This document shows positions 19,214 to 27,025 of a stretch of DNA of 64,000 bases, one piece after another. The notes below the pieces were generated by a model, which was not told the origin of the DNA, made no database searches, and saw only the letters and a program-made list of their open reading frames with translations. This stretch comes from Prochlorococcus sp. MIT 1300. GTDB taxonomy: Bacteria > Cyanobacteriota > Cyanobacteriia > PCC-6307 > Cyanobiaceae. The stretch spans positions 1,178,001 through 1,242,000 of the forward strand of contig NZ_CP139302.1 in NCBI RefSeq assembly GCF_034092375.1. Reading direction: 5' to 3'. How positions within the stretch are numbered: position 1 is the stretch's first letter; every line of letters starts with the position of its first letter. Made by a program: the position numbers and the translations under genes.

Positions 19214-20122
19214 ATGAGTCATATCAACAGCAAAACCCAGCTATTAGGCCTTCTTGGCAAGCCAGTGCAACATTCACTCTCTCCGGTGATGCACAACGCG
19301 GCTATCAAAACAATGGGCCTGAACTTTTGCTATTTGGCATTTCCCTGCGACTCAGAAGGATTAAGTGATGTTCTAACTGGACTCAGTGCGATTAACTGTC
19401 GAGGTCTAAATGTCACTATCCCTTACAAAAAAGATATAGCGAAGCAATGCAGAGAACTTTCACCTCTTGCACAACATCTTGGCGCAGTCAACACCCTGAT
19501 TCCAATGGAGAACGATGGCTGGTTTGGAACAAATACTGATGTAGAGGGATTTTTGGCACCTTTGATCAACAGCTCAACCAATTGGACCGACCAACAAGCT
19601 TTCGTAATCGGCTGTGGGGGGAGCGCTAGAGCAGCTGTTGCAGGGCTCCAAACATTAAAATTAAAACAAATAACTATTTTAGGTAGGAATCAAAAACGAC
19701 TAGACCTTTTTCTCAAAGATCTAAAAACATTGGATGGGTATTCATCGCAGCAAAAGACAATCCTGCAAGGTTGTCTTGAAAAAGATAATTACATTCCAGA
19801 GATTATAAGTGCTGATCTAATAATCAATACCACCCCTATAGGGATGGCTTCTGAAAGCAAACCATTAGACCCTTCACAAGATTTACCTTTAGGATCTGAA
19901 ATCTGGAAAAATCTAAGCCCCCAAACAACACTGTATGACTTGATATACAACCCTAGACCAACCCCTTGGTTATCTCTAGGGAAATCTCAAGGCTGTCGAT
20001 GTATTGATGGTTTGGAGATGCTTATTCAACAAGGGGCAGCATCAATGCGATTGTGGACACAACAAAAAAATATCCCTATCAAAGTTATGAGAGAAGCCGC
20101 AGAAAAAGCATTAAAGCCCTAA
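19214..20122 (+). CDS. aroE: Shikimate dehydrogenase
   Basis: NADPH-dependent reduction of 3-dehydroshikimate in the shikimate pathway. Substrate-site motifs KPVQHSLSPVMHNAA (about 15-29), GLNVTIPYK (with the catalytic Lys) and NTDVEGF (with the catalytic Asp) are intact, followed by the nucleotide fold VIGCGGSARAAVAGL. Near the end, DLIYNPRPTPWL and DGLEMLIQQGA complete the family pattern. 302 residues. tic20 follows after 24 nt on the same strand, so co-transcription is possible. Confidence 0.94.
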   Translation: MSHINSKTQLLGLLGKPVQHSLSPVMHNAAIKTMGLNFCYLAFPCDSEGLSDVLTGLSAINCRGLNVTIPYKKDIAKQCRELSPLAQHLGAVNTLIPMENDGWFGTNTDVEGFLAPLINSSTNWTDQQAFVIGCGGSARAAVAGLQTLKLKQITILGRNQKRLDLFLKDLKTLDGYSSQQKTILQGCLEKDNYIPEIISADLIINTTPIGMASESKPLDPSQDLPLGSEIWKNLSPQTTLYDLIYNPRPTPWLSLGKSQGCRCIDGLEMLIQQGAASMRLWTQQKNIPIKVMREAAEKALKP

Positions 20123-20146
20123 CTTTGATTTAGTTTTCGAGCAACG

Positions 20147-20611
20147 ATGCTTATCCCGGCCTGGCAACGACTCCTAGGTCTTCTCATATATATGTTGCCC
20201 TGGAGTGATGGAATCCCTTTTGGAAGGCATCTTTTTGTGGAGTTTCCATTTCTGCAAATATTTGCTCTACCTGCTCTCCCACTACTGATTTTTGAGCAAA
20301 CAATACCTTTTGGAGGATTCCTTATCTTCCTAATTCTTTTTCTCGCAGTCATTCGAAATCAAAGTGTCCCTTATTTCCTTCGATTCAATGCCTTACAAGC
20401 CCTACTGATTGATATTGTGATAATCGTGCTTAGCTACGCCTTTCAAATTATTCTTCAACCCTTCAATACAAGCCTGTTGGTTAGAAGCCTTTCAAGCACC
20501 GTTTGGGTTTCAACACTCGCCATAGTGATCTTCGCATTTATCGAGTGCATCCGAGGGAAAGAACCTGATCTACCTGGGATCAGCCAAGCTGTAAAAATGC
20601 AGCTTTTCTAA
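20147..20611 (+). CDS. Tic20 family membrane protein
   Basis: A 154-residue protein with four predicted membrane helices. The sequence LLGLLIYMLPWSDGIPFG near the N-terminus and NQSVPYFLRFNALQALLIDI in the middle match the Tic20/Ycf60 family, the cyanobacterial ancestor of the chloroplast inner-envelope translocon subunit. The role in cyanobacteria is uncertain. It sits between aroE and rpsF on the + strand. Confidence 0.85.
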   Translation: MLIPAWQRLLGLLIYMLPWSDGIPFGRHLFVEFPFLQIFALPALPLLIFEQTIPFGGFLIFLILFLAVIRNQSVPYFLRFNALQALLIDIVIIVLSYAFQIILQPFNTSLLVRSLSSTVWVSTLAIVIFAFIECIRGKEPDLPGISQAVKMQLF

Positions 20612-20647
20612 AACCGACCCATCAAAGGATAAGGTGGTATCTCCGTC

Positions 20648-20663
20648 GCTCATTTTAATGAGC
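20648..20663 (+). promoter_or_regulatory. Hairpin in the rpsF leader
   Basis: GCTCATT-TT-AATGAGC is a perfect 7-bp inverted repeat 26 nt before the rpsF start. Ribosomal protein S6, with S18, is known to bind a leader RNA element of its own mRNA in many bacteria. The hairpin and the nearby CCG/GTCGG segments could belong to such an autoregulatory leader, but I could not test the motif. Confidence 0.3.
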
Positions 20664-20689
20664 CTTAAAGTCCCTGTCGGAATTAACTG

Positions 20690-21103
20690 ATGACTGACAA
20701 GCCCTACTACGAAACGATGTACATCCTTCGACCGGACATCCCGGAAGAAGAGGTTGAATCGCACCTAACCAAGTACAGCGACATGCTTGTACAAGCAGGC
20801 GCAGAGATTTTAGATAACCAAATGCGAGGCAAACGACGTTTAGCCTATCCAATTTCCAAACACAAAGAAGGAATCTATGTGCAACTAAGTCATCAAGGTG
20901 ATGGCCAGCATGTAGAAGTACTCGAAAAGGCAATGAGACTCAGCGAAGACGTAATTCGCTATTTAACTGTTAAACAAAACGGACCCTTGCCAACTCCCAG
21001 AGTGACAACTCCTAGTGAAAGTAAAGATGAATCAGAAGATCAAACAGACACTCAAAAAGAAAAAGATTCAGAAAAGGAACAAAAACAAGAAACAGAAAAT
21101 TAA
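20690..21103 (+). CDS. rpsF: 30S ribosomal protein S6
   Basis: S6 binds 16S rRNA together with S18 in the 30S platform. The core domain (residues 1-98) has the typical [16 protein letters not shown] start and the [18 protein letters not shown] block. The last 35 residues are a low-complexity tail rich in Glu, Lys, Asp and Gln, a common but variable S6 extension. 137 residues, ATG start. It is convergent with argG; 32 nt separate the stops and no clear terminator is seen. Confidence 0.95.
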   Translation: MTDKPYYETMYILRPDIPEEEVESHLTKYSDMLVQAGAEILDNQMRGKRRLAYPISKHKEGIYVQLSHQGDGQHVEVLEKAMRLSEDVIRYLTVKQNGPLPTPRVTTPSESKDESEDQTDTQKEKDSEKEQKQETEN

Positions 21104-21135
21104 TGGTTAGTTGCAGGAATCAATTTCAATGGCAA

Positions 21136-22359
21136 TTATCCGTGCTTGCTAGATTCCGCCCAAACTCGACTTGACAGACCCCATATGTATATAAATCCTT
21201 CCGCAGCTTTATGGTCAAAGATGTCATCATCGCCATAAGTAGCCATCTCAGGTTTATAAAGACTATTCTCACTAGAGGCCCTGCCAATAACAATTGAATT
21301 CCCCTTGTACAAACGTAGCCTAACGAGGCCATTTACGTACTCCTGGGTATTTTTAATAAAACCATCCAAAGCCTCTTTTAAGGGTCCAAACCAAAGTCCT
21401 TGATACACCAAATCAGCCCATTGGGCCTCAAGATTAGCTTTAGTACGTAAAACGTCTGCGGCTAATGTCAAGGTTTCTAATTCTTTATGTGCTTGAATTA
21501 AAAGTAATAATCCAGGCGTCTCATAAATCTCTCTACTTTTAATCCCTACAACTCTATTTTCAATCAGATCTATACGACCAATACCATGTTTACCTGCTAA
21601 AGAATTTGCACGATGAACTAACTCTACAGGATCTAAACACTCACCATCTATTGCTACAGGTCTGCCGCCTTCAAAAGCAATCTCTATTTCCAGTGGTTCA
21701 TTGGGTGCCTCTTCAATAGAAGAAGTCATTGCAAAGATTTCTTCGGGAGGAGGAGCCATTGGGTCTTCCAATATTCCTGCTTCAATACTTCTACCTAAAA
21801 GATTTAAATCAATTGAATAAGGAGACTTTTTACTAACAGGCGCAGGTATCCCAAAGCGTTCCCCATATGCAATTGTCTCTTCTCGGCTCATTCCCCATTC
21901 TCTTGCAGGAGCTAAAACTTTTAATTCGGGAGCAAGACCAGCAATCGCTACGTCAAAGCGAACCTGATCATTGCCTTTTCCAGTACAACCATGAGCCACT
22001 GCATCAGCTCCCAATTCCCGAGCCACCTGGACTAACTTTTGAGCAATCAAAGGTCGAGCAAGGGCTGTAGAGAGCGGGTAACGCCCTTCATAAAGGGCAT
22101 TTGCTTGAATTGCTGGAAAAGCAAACTCTTCCACAAAGGGTTTGATCAAATCCCCTACCAAAGATTGACTTGCCCCTGCTTCAAGAGCCTTTAAACGAAT
22201 AGGCTCAAGCTCATCCCCCTGACCCAAATCAGCCGCAAAGGTAATAACCTCTTCCACTCCCCATTCCTCAAGCAAATAAGGTATGCAAACACTTGTGTCC
22301 ACTCCCCCTGAATAAGCAAGAACAACTCTCTTTGCTCGTCCCATCATCCGAAATCCCAA
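21136..22359 (-). CDS. argG: Argininosuccinate synthase
   Basis: Ligates citrulline and aspartate with ATP, the penultimate step of arginine synthesis. The PP-loop [15 protein letters not shown] (about 14-28) sits at the N-terminus, then [29 protein letters not shown] and [15 protein letters not shown]. Length 407 is normal. ATG at 22359; an internal ATG five codons later is an alternative. argH, the next enzyme, is at 53.6 kb, unlinked. Confidence 0.96.
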   Translation of the reverse strand: MGFRMMGRAKRVVLAYSGGVDTSVCIPYLLEEWGVEEVITFAADLGQGDELEPIRLKALEAGASQSLVGDLIKPFVEEFAFPAIQANALYEGRYPLSTALARPLIAQKLVQVARELGADAVAHGCTGKGNDQVRFDVAIAGLAPELKVLAPAREWGMSREETIAYGERFGIPAPVSKKSPYSIDLNLLGRSIEAGILEDPMAPPPEEIFAMTSSIEEAPNEPLEIEIAFEGGRPVAIDGECLDPVELVHRANSLAGKHGIGRIDLIENRVVGIKSREIYETPGLLLLIQAHKELETLTLAADVLRTKANLEAQWADLVYQGLWFGPLKEALDGFIKNTQEYVNGLVRLRLYKGNSIVIGRASSENSLYKPEMATYGDDDIFDHKAAEGFIYIWGLSSRVWAESSKHG

Positions 22360-22661
22360 TCAAATTATTTTAAAGTCTCAGAACTAGTTCATTTGAAAAA
22401 TCAAGCGTAAATCTCACGATAAATTGCTAAATAGAAATATCAATTGAATGCATCGAGGCATTTGAAACAAGAAGCAGAGCTGCCTAATATATTTGTACCA
22501 AACCCAAAAAGTCCTATAACTAGCAAAAGAAGGGAAAGTATTCCTTAAAGAAATAGAGTACTTAGAAAGGCAATCAAGAAAACATCATCCATATCACCAA
22601 TGCCAAGACAACGTAAAATAAAATAGGGGAAGTCTACGGGCACCTTACTGTTATAAGGCTA

Positions 22662-23066
22662 TTGGACAAAAGAACCAAAGCTGGCAACGCTTACTGGTGG
22701 TGTCAATGCATTTGCGGCAATACACGTGAAGTGCCTAGCGATTCATTATCAACGAAAGCCAGAAAAAAGAAAAATATAACTGAATGCATCCAATGGGCGC
22801 ACAATAGCGCAACAACAGCTTTGATCAATAAAGGCAAACAAGAAGAACTTATACGCAGAAAAGAAGCAAAAGAAAAAAGACGAAAGCTACTAAAGGAAGT
22901 TCCGCCTGCATGGTTAAAACTACCCTTAACAGATGCTCACGCTAGAGAGCTAGGACAAAAACACTTCTTTCGTGGAAACACATGCAAGAAAGGTCACCTG
23001 TCTCCATATCGCATCAATGGTGGTTGCTTGAAATGCCAAAAGAAGAAGAAATCTACTGCTAATTAA
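22662..23066 (+). CDS. Phage-like double zinc-ribbon protein, N-terminus out of frame
   Basis: The 134 residues from TTG 22662 contain two cysteine clusters. The first, WWCQCICGNTREVPSDSL, resembles the zinc ribbon common in phage and HNH-associated proteins. The second, FFRGNTCKKGH followed by GGCLKCQ, is a CxxGH...CxxC module of the same kind. A Lys/Arg-rich helix links them. The family-typical N-terminus (IGEVYGHLTVIRLL) lies upstream in the same frame (22623-22664) without ATG/GTG/TTG, and a plausible ATG at 22600 (MPRQRKIK) is in another frame that stops at TAG 22624. It therefore appears frameshifted or unusually initiated. Nucleic-acid binding is an inference. Confidence 0.55.
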   Translation: MDKRTKAGNAYWWCQCICGNTREVPSDSLSTKARKKKNITECIQWAHNSATTALINKGKQEELIRRKEAKEKRRKLLKEVPPAWLKLPLTDAHARELGQKHFFRGNTCKKGHLSPYRINGGCLKCQKKKKSTAN

Positions 23067-23158
23067 TTCTCAAAGGAGCAAATTAGAATGGCTTAGGTCA
23101 AATAAGCACGCCACTCCAAATATCGGCGAAATCAGCATTTAAGGCAATGGGTGTAAAG

Positions 23159-23184
23159 GCTGATTGCATTCAAGCTGAATCAGC
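23159..23184 (+). other. Stem-loop upstream of the interrupted small ORF
   Basis: GCTG...CAGC flanks ATTCA-agc-TGAAT, and alternatively GCTGATT pairs with AATCAGC. The mutually exclusive pairings lie 34 nt before the ATG at 23218. The stretch 23067-23217 has no other recognisable content. Confidence 0.3.
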
Positions 23185-23207
23185 AGGATGCTTACAACAT
23201 CGAATAC

Positions 23208-23212
23208 GGAGG
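23208..23212 (+). promoter_or_regulatory. Shine-Dalgarno site of the interrupted small ORF
   Basis: GGAGG five nt before ATG 23218, one of few strong ribosome sites in the window. It supports translation starting at that ATG. Confidence 0.5.
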
Positions 23213-23217
23213 CGTCC

Positions 23218-23370
23218 ATGGACGACACGCCACCTGAGGATTTTTAGAAGCAGCTGATTCAGGTCCCTGCTCCAACAGTCTTCACCCATATGTGGGCTTT
23301 CGTCTGGCGAGACATTCAGCAGGTTCGTCAAGCCAGTCGACCTCCTCAGCATCGTTTAGGTGCCCTTTAA
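23218..23370 (+). pseudogene. GC-rich 50-codon reading frame interrupted by TAG
   Basis: From ATG 23218 nine codons (MDDTPPEDF) lead to a TAG at 23245-23247. The same frame then continues for 40 codons (KQLIQVPAPTVFTHMWAFVW, then RDIQQVRQASRPPQHRLGAL) to TAA 23368. The composition after the TAG is protein-like: Pro-rich start, Trp-containing amphipathic middle, basic end. About half of third positions are G or C, clearly above neighbouring genes. TTG to TAG would be a single change. A strong ribosome site precedes it and a terminator hairpin follows. I do not recognise the family. Alternatives: a structured RNA, or a nonsense-inactivated gene. TAG is a normal stop elsewhere here. Confidence 0.4.
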
Positions 23371-23393
23371 GGAGAGTTGCCTAACACCTGAAC
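23354..23393 (+). other. Stem-loop spanning the end of the small ORF
   Basis: GTTTAGGTG (23354-23362) pairs with CACCTGAAC (23385-23393) over 9 bp with one G-T wobble, enclosing the TAA. It adds to the evidence that this GC-rich stretch is transcribed and structured. Confidence 0.35.
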
Positions 23394-23445
23394 ACTTGGC
23401 CCCAGGTTCCAACTCAGAAGCTTCCTAACCTTCTAATTTCTTTGT

Positions 23446-23474
23446 AACCGACTCCTATAAGGGGTCGGTTCTTT
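23446..23474 (+). terminator. Rho-independent terminator-like hairpin
   Basis: AACCGACTCC and GGGGTCGGTT form a 10-bp stem with one G-T pair around a TATAA loop, followed by CTTTT. It is the clearest terminator in the window. It ends whatever is transcribed through 23.1-23.4 kb and separates it from the opposite-strand genes starting at 23.5 kb. Confidence 0.65.
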
Positions 23475-23515
23475 TATGAGTAAAAACTAAATCTCTCAAG
23501 ACAAAGCCATCATCC

Positions 23516-23722
23516 TCAATCCCAAGGTTTTTCCAAAGGTTTTCCTTCTTTCCTGTCACGAAAAAAATCGATAGCCCAAACCCAAATAAAAGCTAAAGAA
23601 GAAAAGCCAAAAAATATCAACGCATAAATAAGCCATGTGCCGATATCCCTTCCAAATATGGTCCCGTCTACAACATCACCTGTTGTCCGATAAGCAAAAA
23701 ATTCAATGAATGTCTTTAGCAA
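23516..23722 (-). CDS. Small membrane protein, unknown function
   Basis: 68 residues starting at a TTG. One long hydrophobic helix (WLIYALIFFGFSSLAFIWVWAI) is followed by a basic, Lys-rich tail ending PLEKPWD. A short polar N-terminus precedes it. I do not recognise a family. It lies 9 nt downstream of another small membrane protein gene in the same direction, so the two probably form an operon. Confidence 0.55.
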   Translation of the reverse strand: MLKTFIEFFAYRTTGDVVDGTIFGRDIGTWLIYALIFFGFSSLAFIWVWAIDFFRDRKEGKPLEKPWD

Positions 23723-23731
23723 AAAAAATCC

Positions 23732-23977
23732 TTATTTATTTTTGACTTTAAGTTGGTTATTGGCCTCAAGGGCATTGTCAGCATGAAAAATGTCTCGAAA
23801 ACCAACAAAAGCTATCCACAAACCCAAAACAACTGATGGACCAACCAGCAACAAAAAAATCAAGGGCAATCTGATTTGAAAAGGATCGGGATGCTGTACA
23901 CCCCAAAGCCTAAAAAACCAACTCAACACAAGGGCTAAACCCCATGTCAGTAATACCAAAGCAATTTTTAAGGTCAA
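23732..23977 (-). CDS. Small two-helix membrane protein, unknown function
   Basis: 81 residues from a TTG start. Two hydrophobic helices (IALVLLTWGLALVLSWFF and LPLIFLLLVGPSVVLGLWIAF) are separated by a short loop with GVQHPDPFQIR; the tail is polar and Lys-rich. No family is recognised. It is divergent from the DUF3134 gene with a very short spacer and is likely the first gene of a two-gene unit. Confidence 0.55.
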   Translation of the reverse strand: MTLKIALVLLTWGLALVLSWFFRLWGVQHPDPFQIRLPLIFLLLVGPSVVLGLWIAFVGFRDIFHADNALEANNQLKVKNK

Positions 23978-24036
23978 AACAAACTCATTGAGGGCTCCTA
24001 TGCTCTATGTTGACCTATCGGTTGTACTTTTCATCA

Positions 24037-24315
24037 ATGAGCGCTGTCGGAAACGTAAATCTCAGTGCACTTGACGGCATCAACCCAGCCCTAACTCGAT
24101 ATGGGAGGGATGAACCTGCTCCTGTGTTACCCCTCCGAGAAGAGCCAGATTTGTTGTCATGGCTAGAAACCAGTGGCAGGCTAGTAGCTGATGAAGATTC
24201 CGCCACTGAAGAAATAAGTACTGTTGAAGAAGAGGAGCTTTCAGCCTTGATGGGAGAAAAAGAGGATTACAAATCGGACGAGGATGAACAAGAAGAAGAA
24301 AATTGGGAAGACTGA
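24037..24315 (+). CDS. DUF3134-type cyanobacterial protein
   Basis: About 92 residues. The core NPALTRYGRDEPAPVLPLRE then DLLSWLETSGRLVADED matches what I recall of DUF3134, a small cyanobacterial family without assigned function. The C-terminal third is almost entirely acidic (EEE, DEDEQEEE). The frame is open from ATG 24007; ATG 24037 (MSAVGN) fits the family start better. The next gene, mraY, begins 60 nt downstream. Confidence 0.65.
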   Translation: MSAVGNVNLSALDGINPALTRYGRDEPAPVLPLREEPDLLSWLETSGRLVADEDSATEEISTVEEEELSALMGEKEDYKSDEDEQEEENWED

Positions 24316-24375
24316 GGTCAATTGACAATCAACACTTCTGTAGATAAAAAATAATTACTAATAAATTTATCGGTA

Positions 24376-25500
24376 GTGGATTCTCTGAAAGCACCTGCTG
24401 CAGAGGAAAAGGGAAATAAGCCAAAACAGACAAAAACTGATAGAAGTTACATGTGTCTAGTGATAGTGATTTTTGGGGCTACTTTTCTGGCTGATACTTA
24501 TGCAACAAACAGTAATCTCAAAATACTTTTACTTGTCTCATCTGCAATCTCTGTATTACTAACCTGGTGGACTATCCCAATGCTTAAGGCCTTAAAAGTA
24601 GGTCAGGTAGTTAGAGAAGACGGCCCGCAAAGTCACCTTGAGAAATCAGGCACACCAACTATGGGTGGTTTGATAGTAGTCCCTGCAGGAATAATTATTG
24701 CAAATCTCATTCATTTAGATGTTGAAAGAAGTGAAAAAATACTCGCAATCTCATTTATCACACTGGGATATATGATCATTGGAGTAGTAGATGATTGGAC
24801 AAGTATGACTAAACAAAAAAGCACAGGCCTTACGGCTAATAAAAAGATCATTCTGCAAACAATTCTTGGGATTATTTTTCTAATACTAGTAGCCTCTAAA
24901 GGTTTAATTAATGAATCAATTGCGTTTCCCTTCGGCTTAAGCTGGAACGCTGGTATTTTGATTTGGCCACTCGCATTATTTGTGTTGATCGCTGAAAGTA
25001 ATGCTACTAATTTAACAGATGGACTTGACGGATTAGCTAGCGGCTGTGGATCTCTTGTATTCGCAGGAATAGCTTTACAACTAACGCTGAGAGAAGACAC
25101 TGGAGACCATCATGTCGCTGCCTTTTGTATTGTTATGTCAGGGATATGGCTAGGGTTTCTTGTTCAGAACAAAAAGCCCGCAAAATTATTTATGGGAGAT
25201 GCAGGTTCATTAGCAATGGGAGCAAGCCTAGCCAGTACAGCATTACTAACTAATAGCTTATGGGCACTATTTATTATGGGAGGAGTATTTTTAGTGGAAT
25301 CCTTATCTGTAATCACACAAGTTTTATTCTTTAAGCTAACAAAAAGAAAGTACGGTATTGGGAGGCGACTATTTAAAATGGCTCCACTTCACCATCACTT
25401 TGAACTAATTGGAATACGAGAAAACAAGATCGTGCATCACTTTTGGCTAGCGACTTTCTTACTATTCTCAATTGCTCTAGCCACCCGACCAACCCTTTAA
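24376..25500 (+). CDS. mraY: Phospho-N-acetylmuramoyl-pentapeptide transferase
   Basis: MraY transfers phospho-MurNAc-pentapeptide onto undecaprenyl phosphate to make lipid I at the inner membrane. Ten hydrophobic helices over 374 residues. Motifs: REDGPQSHLEKSGTPTMGG, the Asp pair in GVVDDWTSM, NATNLTDGLDGLASG, LFMGDAGSLAMG and the histidine cluster MAPLHHHFEL. The start is GTG 24376. The N-terminal 25 residues are a charged, Lys-rich extension. The downstream small gene begins 4 nt after the stop. Confidence 0.95.
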   Translation: MDSLKAPAAEEKGNKPKQTKTDRSYMCLVIVIFGATFLADTYATNSNLKILLLVSSAISVLLTWWTIPMLKALKVGQVVREDGPQSHLEKSGTPTMGGLIVVPAGIIIANLIHLDVERSEKILAISFITLGYMIIGVVDDWTSMTKQKSTGLTANKKIILQTILGIIFLILVASKGLINESIAFPFGLSWNAGILIWPLALFVLIAESNATNLTDGLDGLASGCGSLVFAGIALQLTLREDTGDHHVAAFCIVMSGIWLGFLVQNKKPAKLFMGDAGSLAMGASLASTALLTNSLWALFIMGGVFLVESLSVITQVLFFKLTKRKYGIGRRLFKMAPLHHHFELIGIRENKIVHHFWLATFLLFSIALATRPTL

Positions 25501-25504
25501 AGAT

Positions 25505-25750
25505 ATGAGCTACTTCACGTGGAAAGAATCAGGCTTATCTTCGGATTGCGCCAGCTTAGAAGCTATGGCTTCTCGATTTGAAGAAGCCGCAAGCTTAATG
25601 AGAAGGATGGCAAAAGAAGGGTTCAAGGTTAAAAAAACCGCGAAAGGACAACTAATAACTCATTCTGACCCAACCATATTTGCTTCCTGGGGCTTTATAA
25701 ATGAAGAGCCAATTCACAAACAACTAACCCTTATACCAGGGCAACCCTAA
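25505..25750 (+). CDS. Conserved-looking small protein, unknown function
   Basis: 81 residues, soluble. A predicted helix (SLEAMASRFEEAASLMRRMAKEG) is followed by a beta-rich part (FKVKKTAKGQLITHSD, PTIFASWGF). It starts 4 nt after the mraY stop, so it is very probably co-transcribed with it. No family recognised. The 96 nt to purT contain no gene. Confidence 0.6.
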   Translation: MSYFTWKESGLSSDCASLEAMASRFEEAASLMRRMAKEGFKVKKTAKGQLITHSDPTIFASWGFINEEPIHKQLTLIPGQP

Positions 25751-25846
25751 TTGAGGGATTAGTTAATCGATTTTGCTCAATTTTCCACTGACCCCTGATA
25801 GACAAACCAGACAAATAGAAAGATAGCTATTATAATAAAATAAAAA

Positions 25847-27025
25847 ATGAATCGCCTTCCACAAGTATTAATGTTACTTGGCAGCGGTGAACTAGGAAAA
25901 GAAGTTGCTATAGAAGCAAAAAGATTAGGTTGTTGCGTAATCGCATGTGACCGATATGCAAATGCACCTGCAATGCAAATTGCTGACAAGTATGAAATAT
26001 TTGACATGAATGACAAAACGACGTTGAAAAAGATTATTCAAAAACATAGCCCCGATCTAGTAATACCAGAAATCGAAGCTCTGGCAGTCTCAGCCTTAAT
26101 AGAACTGGAAAATGAAGGCATTAAAGTAATTCCAAACGCAAAAGCGACTGAAATAACTATGAATAGAGACAAAATAAGAGATCTTGCAGCCAAAAAACTA
26201 AAATTAAAAACAGCAAAATATGAATATGCCTCTAGCAAAGAAGAGTTAGTAAAGAAAGTCAAGCAATTCAAATGGCCAGTTCTAATCAAACCAGTAATGA
26301 GCTCTTCTGGAAAAGGGCAAAGTTTAGCGAAAGATATTAAAAGCCTAAATGAAGCATGGGATATAGCGATGGAAGGAGCAAGAGGTAATTCCCCTAGAGT
26401 AATAATTGAAGAATTTCTAAGCTTTGATCTTGAAATCACATTACTTACAATCAGGCAACAAGATGGAACAACATTATTTTGTGATCCAATTGGACATGAG
26501 CAAATAAACGGTGACTATCAATGCAGTTGGCAACCTGCACAACTAAATCACAAGGCACATATACAAGCACAAGAAATCGCCAAGAAAGTTACTGAGTCTC
26601 TAGGGGGAACAGGAATATTTGGCGTAGAATTTTTTATATGTGGTGATGAAGTTATTTTTTCTGAGCTATCCCCTCGACCACACGATACAGGTTTAGTAAC
26701 AATAATTAGCCAAAATTATAGTGAATTTGAATTACATGTACGTGCAATACTAGGGTTACCAATACCAAAAATAAAAAGATTAAGTTGCGGAGCCAGCCAA
26801 GTGATTTTATCATCAGATACATACTCATCAATAGCCTACACAGGAGTCAGCGAAGCATTAGAAATAGAAAATACAAAGTTACTCTTTTTTGGGAAACCAA
26901 ACGCTAAAAAAGGTCGTCGAATGGGCGTAGCATTAGCAGAAGATAATGAAATAGATATCGCTCTTAAGAAAGCCAAGCAAGCTGCTCATCTAGTAAAAGT
27001 AATTAAAAATCCAACGCCAGATTAA
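25847..27025 (+). CDS. purT: Formate-dependent GAR transformylase (PurT)
   Basis: Makes formyl-glycinamide ribonucleotide from GAR, formate and ATP, an alternative to folate-dependent PurN. The pre-ATP-grasp domain starts with VLMLLGSGELGKEVAIEAKRLG and IPEIEALA. The ATP-grasp fold shows VLIKPVMSSSGKGQS, IIEEFLSFDLEITLLT and EFFICGDEVIFSELSPRPHDTGLVT. 392 residues, ATG start. The neighbour sps converges with a 4-nt overlap of stops. PurU at 15.1 kb is the likely internal formate source. Confidence 0.95.
   Translation: MNRLPQVLMLLGSGELGKEVAIEAKRLGCCVIACDRYANAPAMQIADKYEIFDMNDKTTLKKIIQKHSPDLVIPEIEALAVSALIELENEGIKVIPNAKATEITMNRDKIRDLAAKKLKLKTAKYEYASSKEELVKKVKQFKWPVLIKPVMSSSGKGQSLAKDIKSLNEAWDIAMEGARGNSPRVIIEEFLSFDLEITLLTIRQQDGTTLFCDPIGHEQINGDYQCSWQPAQLNHKAHIQAQEIAKKVTESLGGTGIFGVEFFICGDEVIFSELSPRPHDTGLVTIISQNYSEFELHVRAILGLPIPKIKRLSCGASQVILSSDTYSSIAYTGVSEALEIENTKLLFFGKPNAKKGRRMGVALAEDNEIDIALKKAKQAAHLVKVIKNPTPD

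Noticed and set aside
23245-23247. TAG recoded as sense throughout the genome
   Set aside because: Several intact genes here end in TAG, for example the sigma factor and MFS genes, so TAG is a normal stop.
23100-23475. Known structured RNA (tmRNA, 6S, RNase P, SRP RNA)
   Set aside because: No tag-peptide coding, tRNA-like T-arm, RNase P core or SRP motif was recognised; left as unknown.
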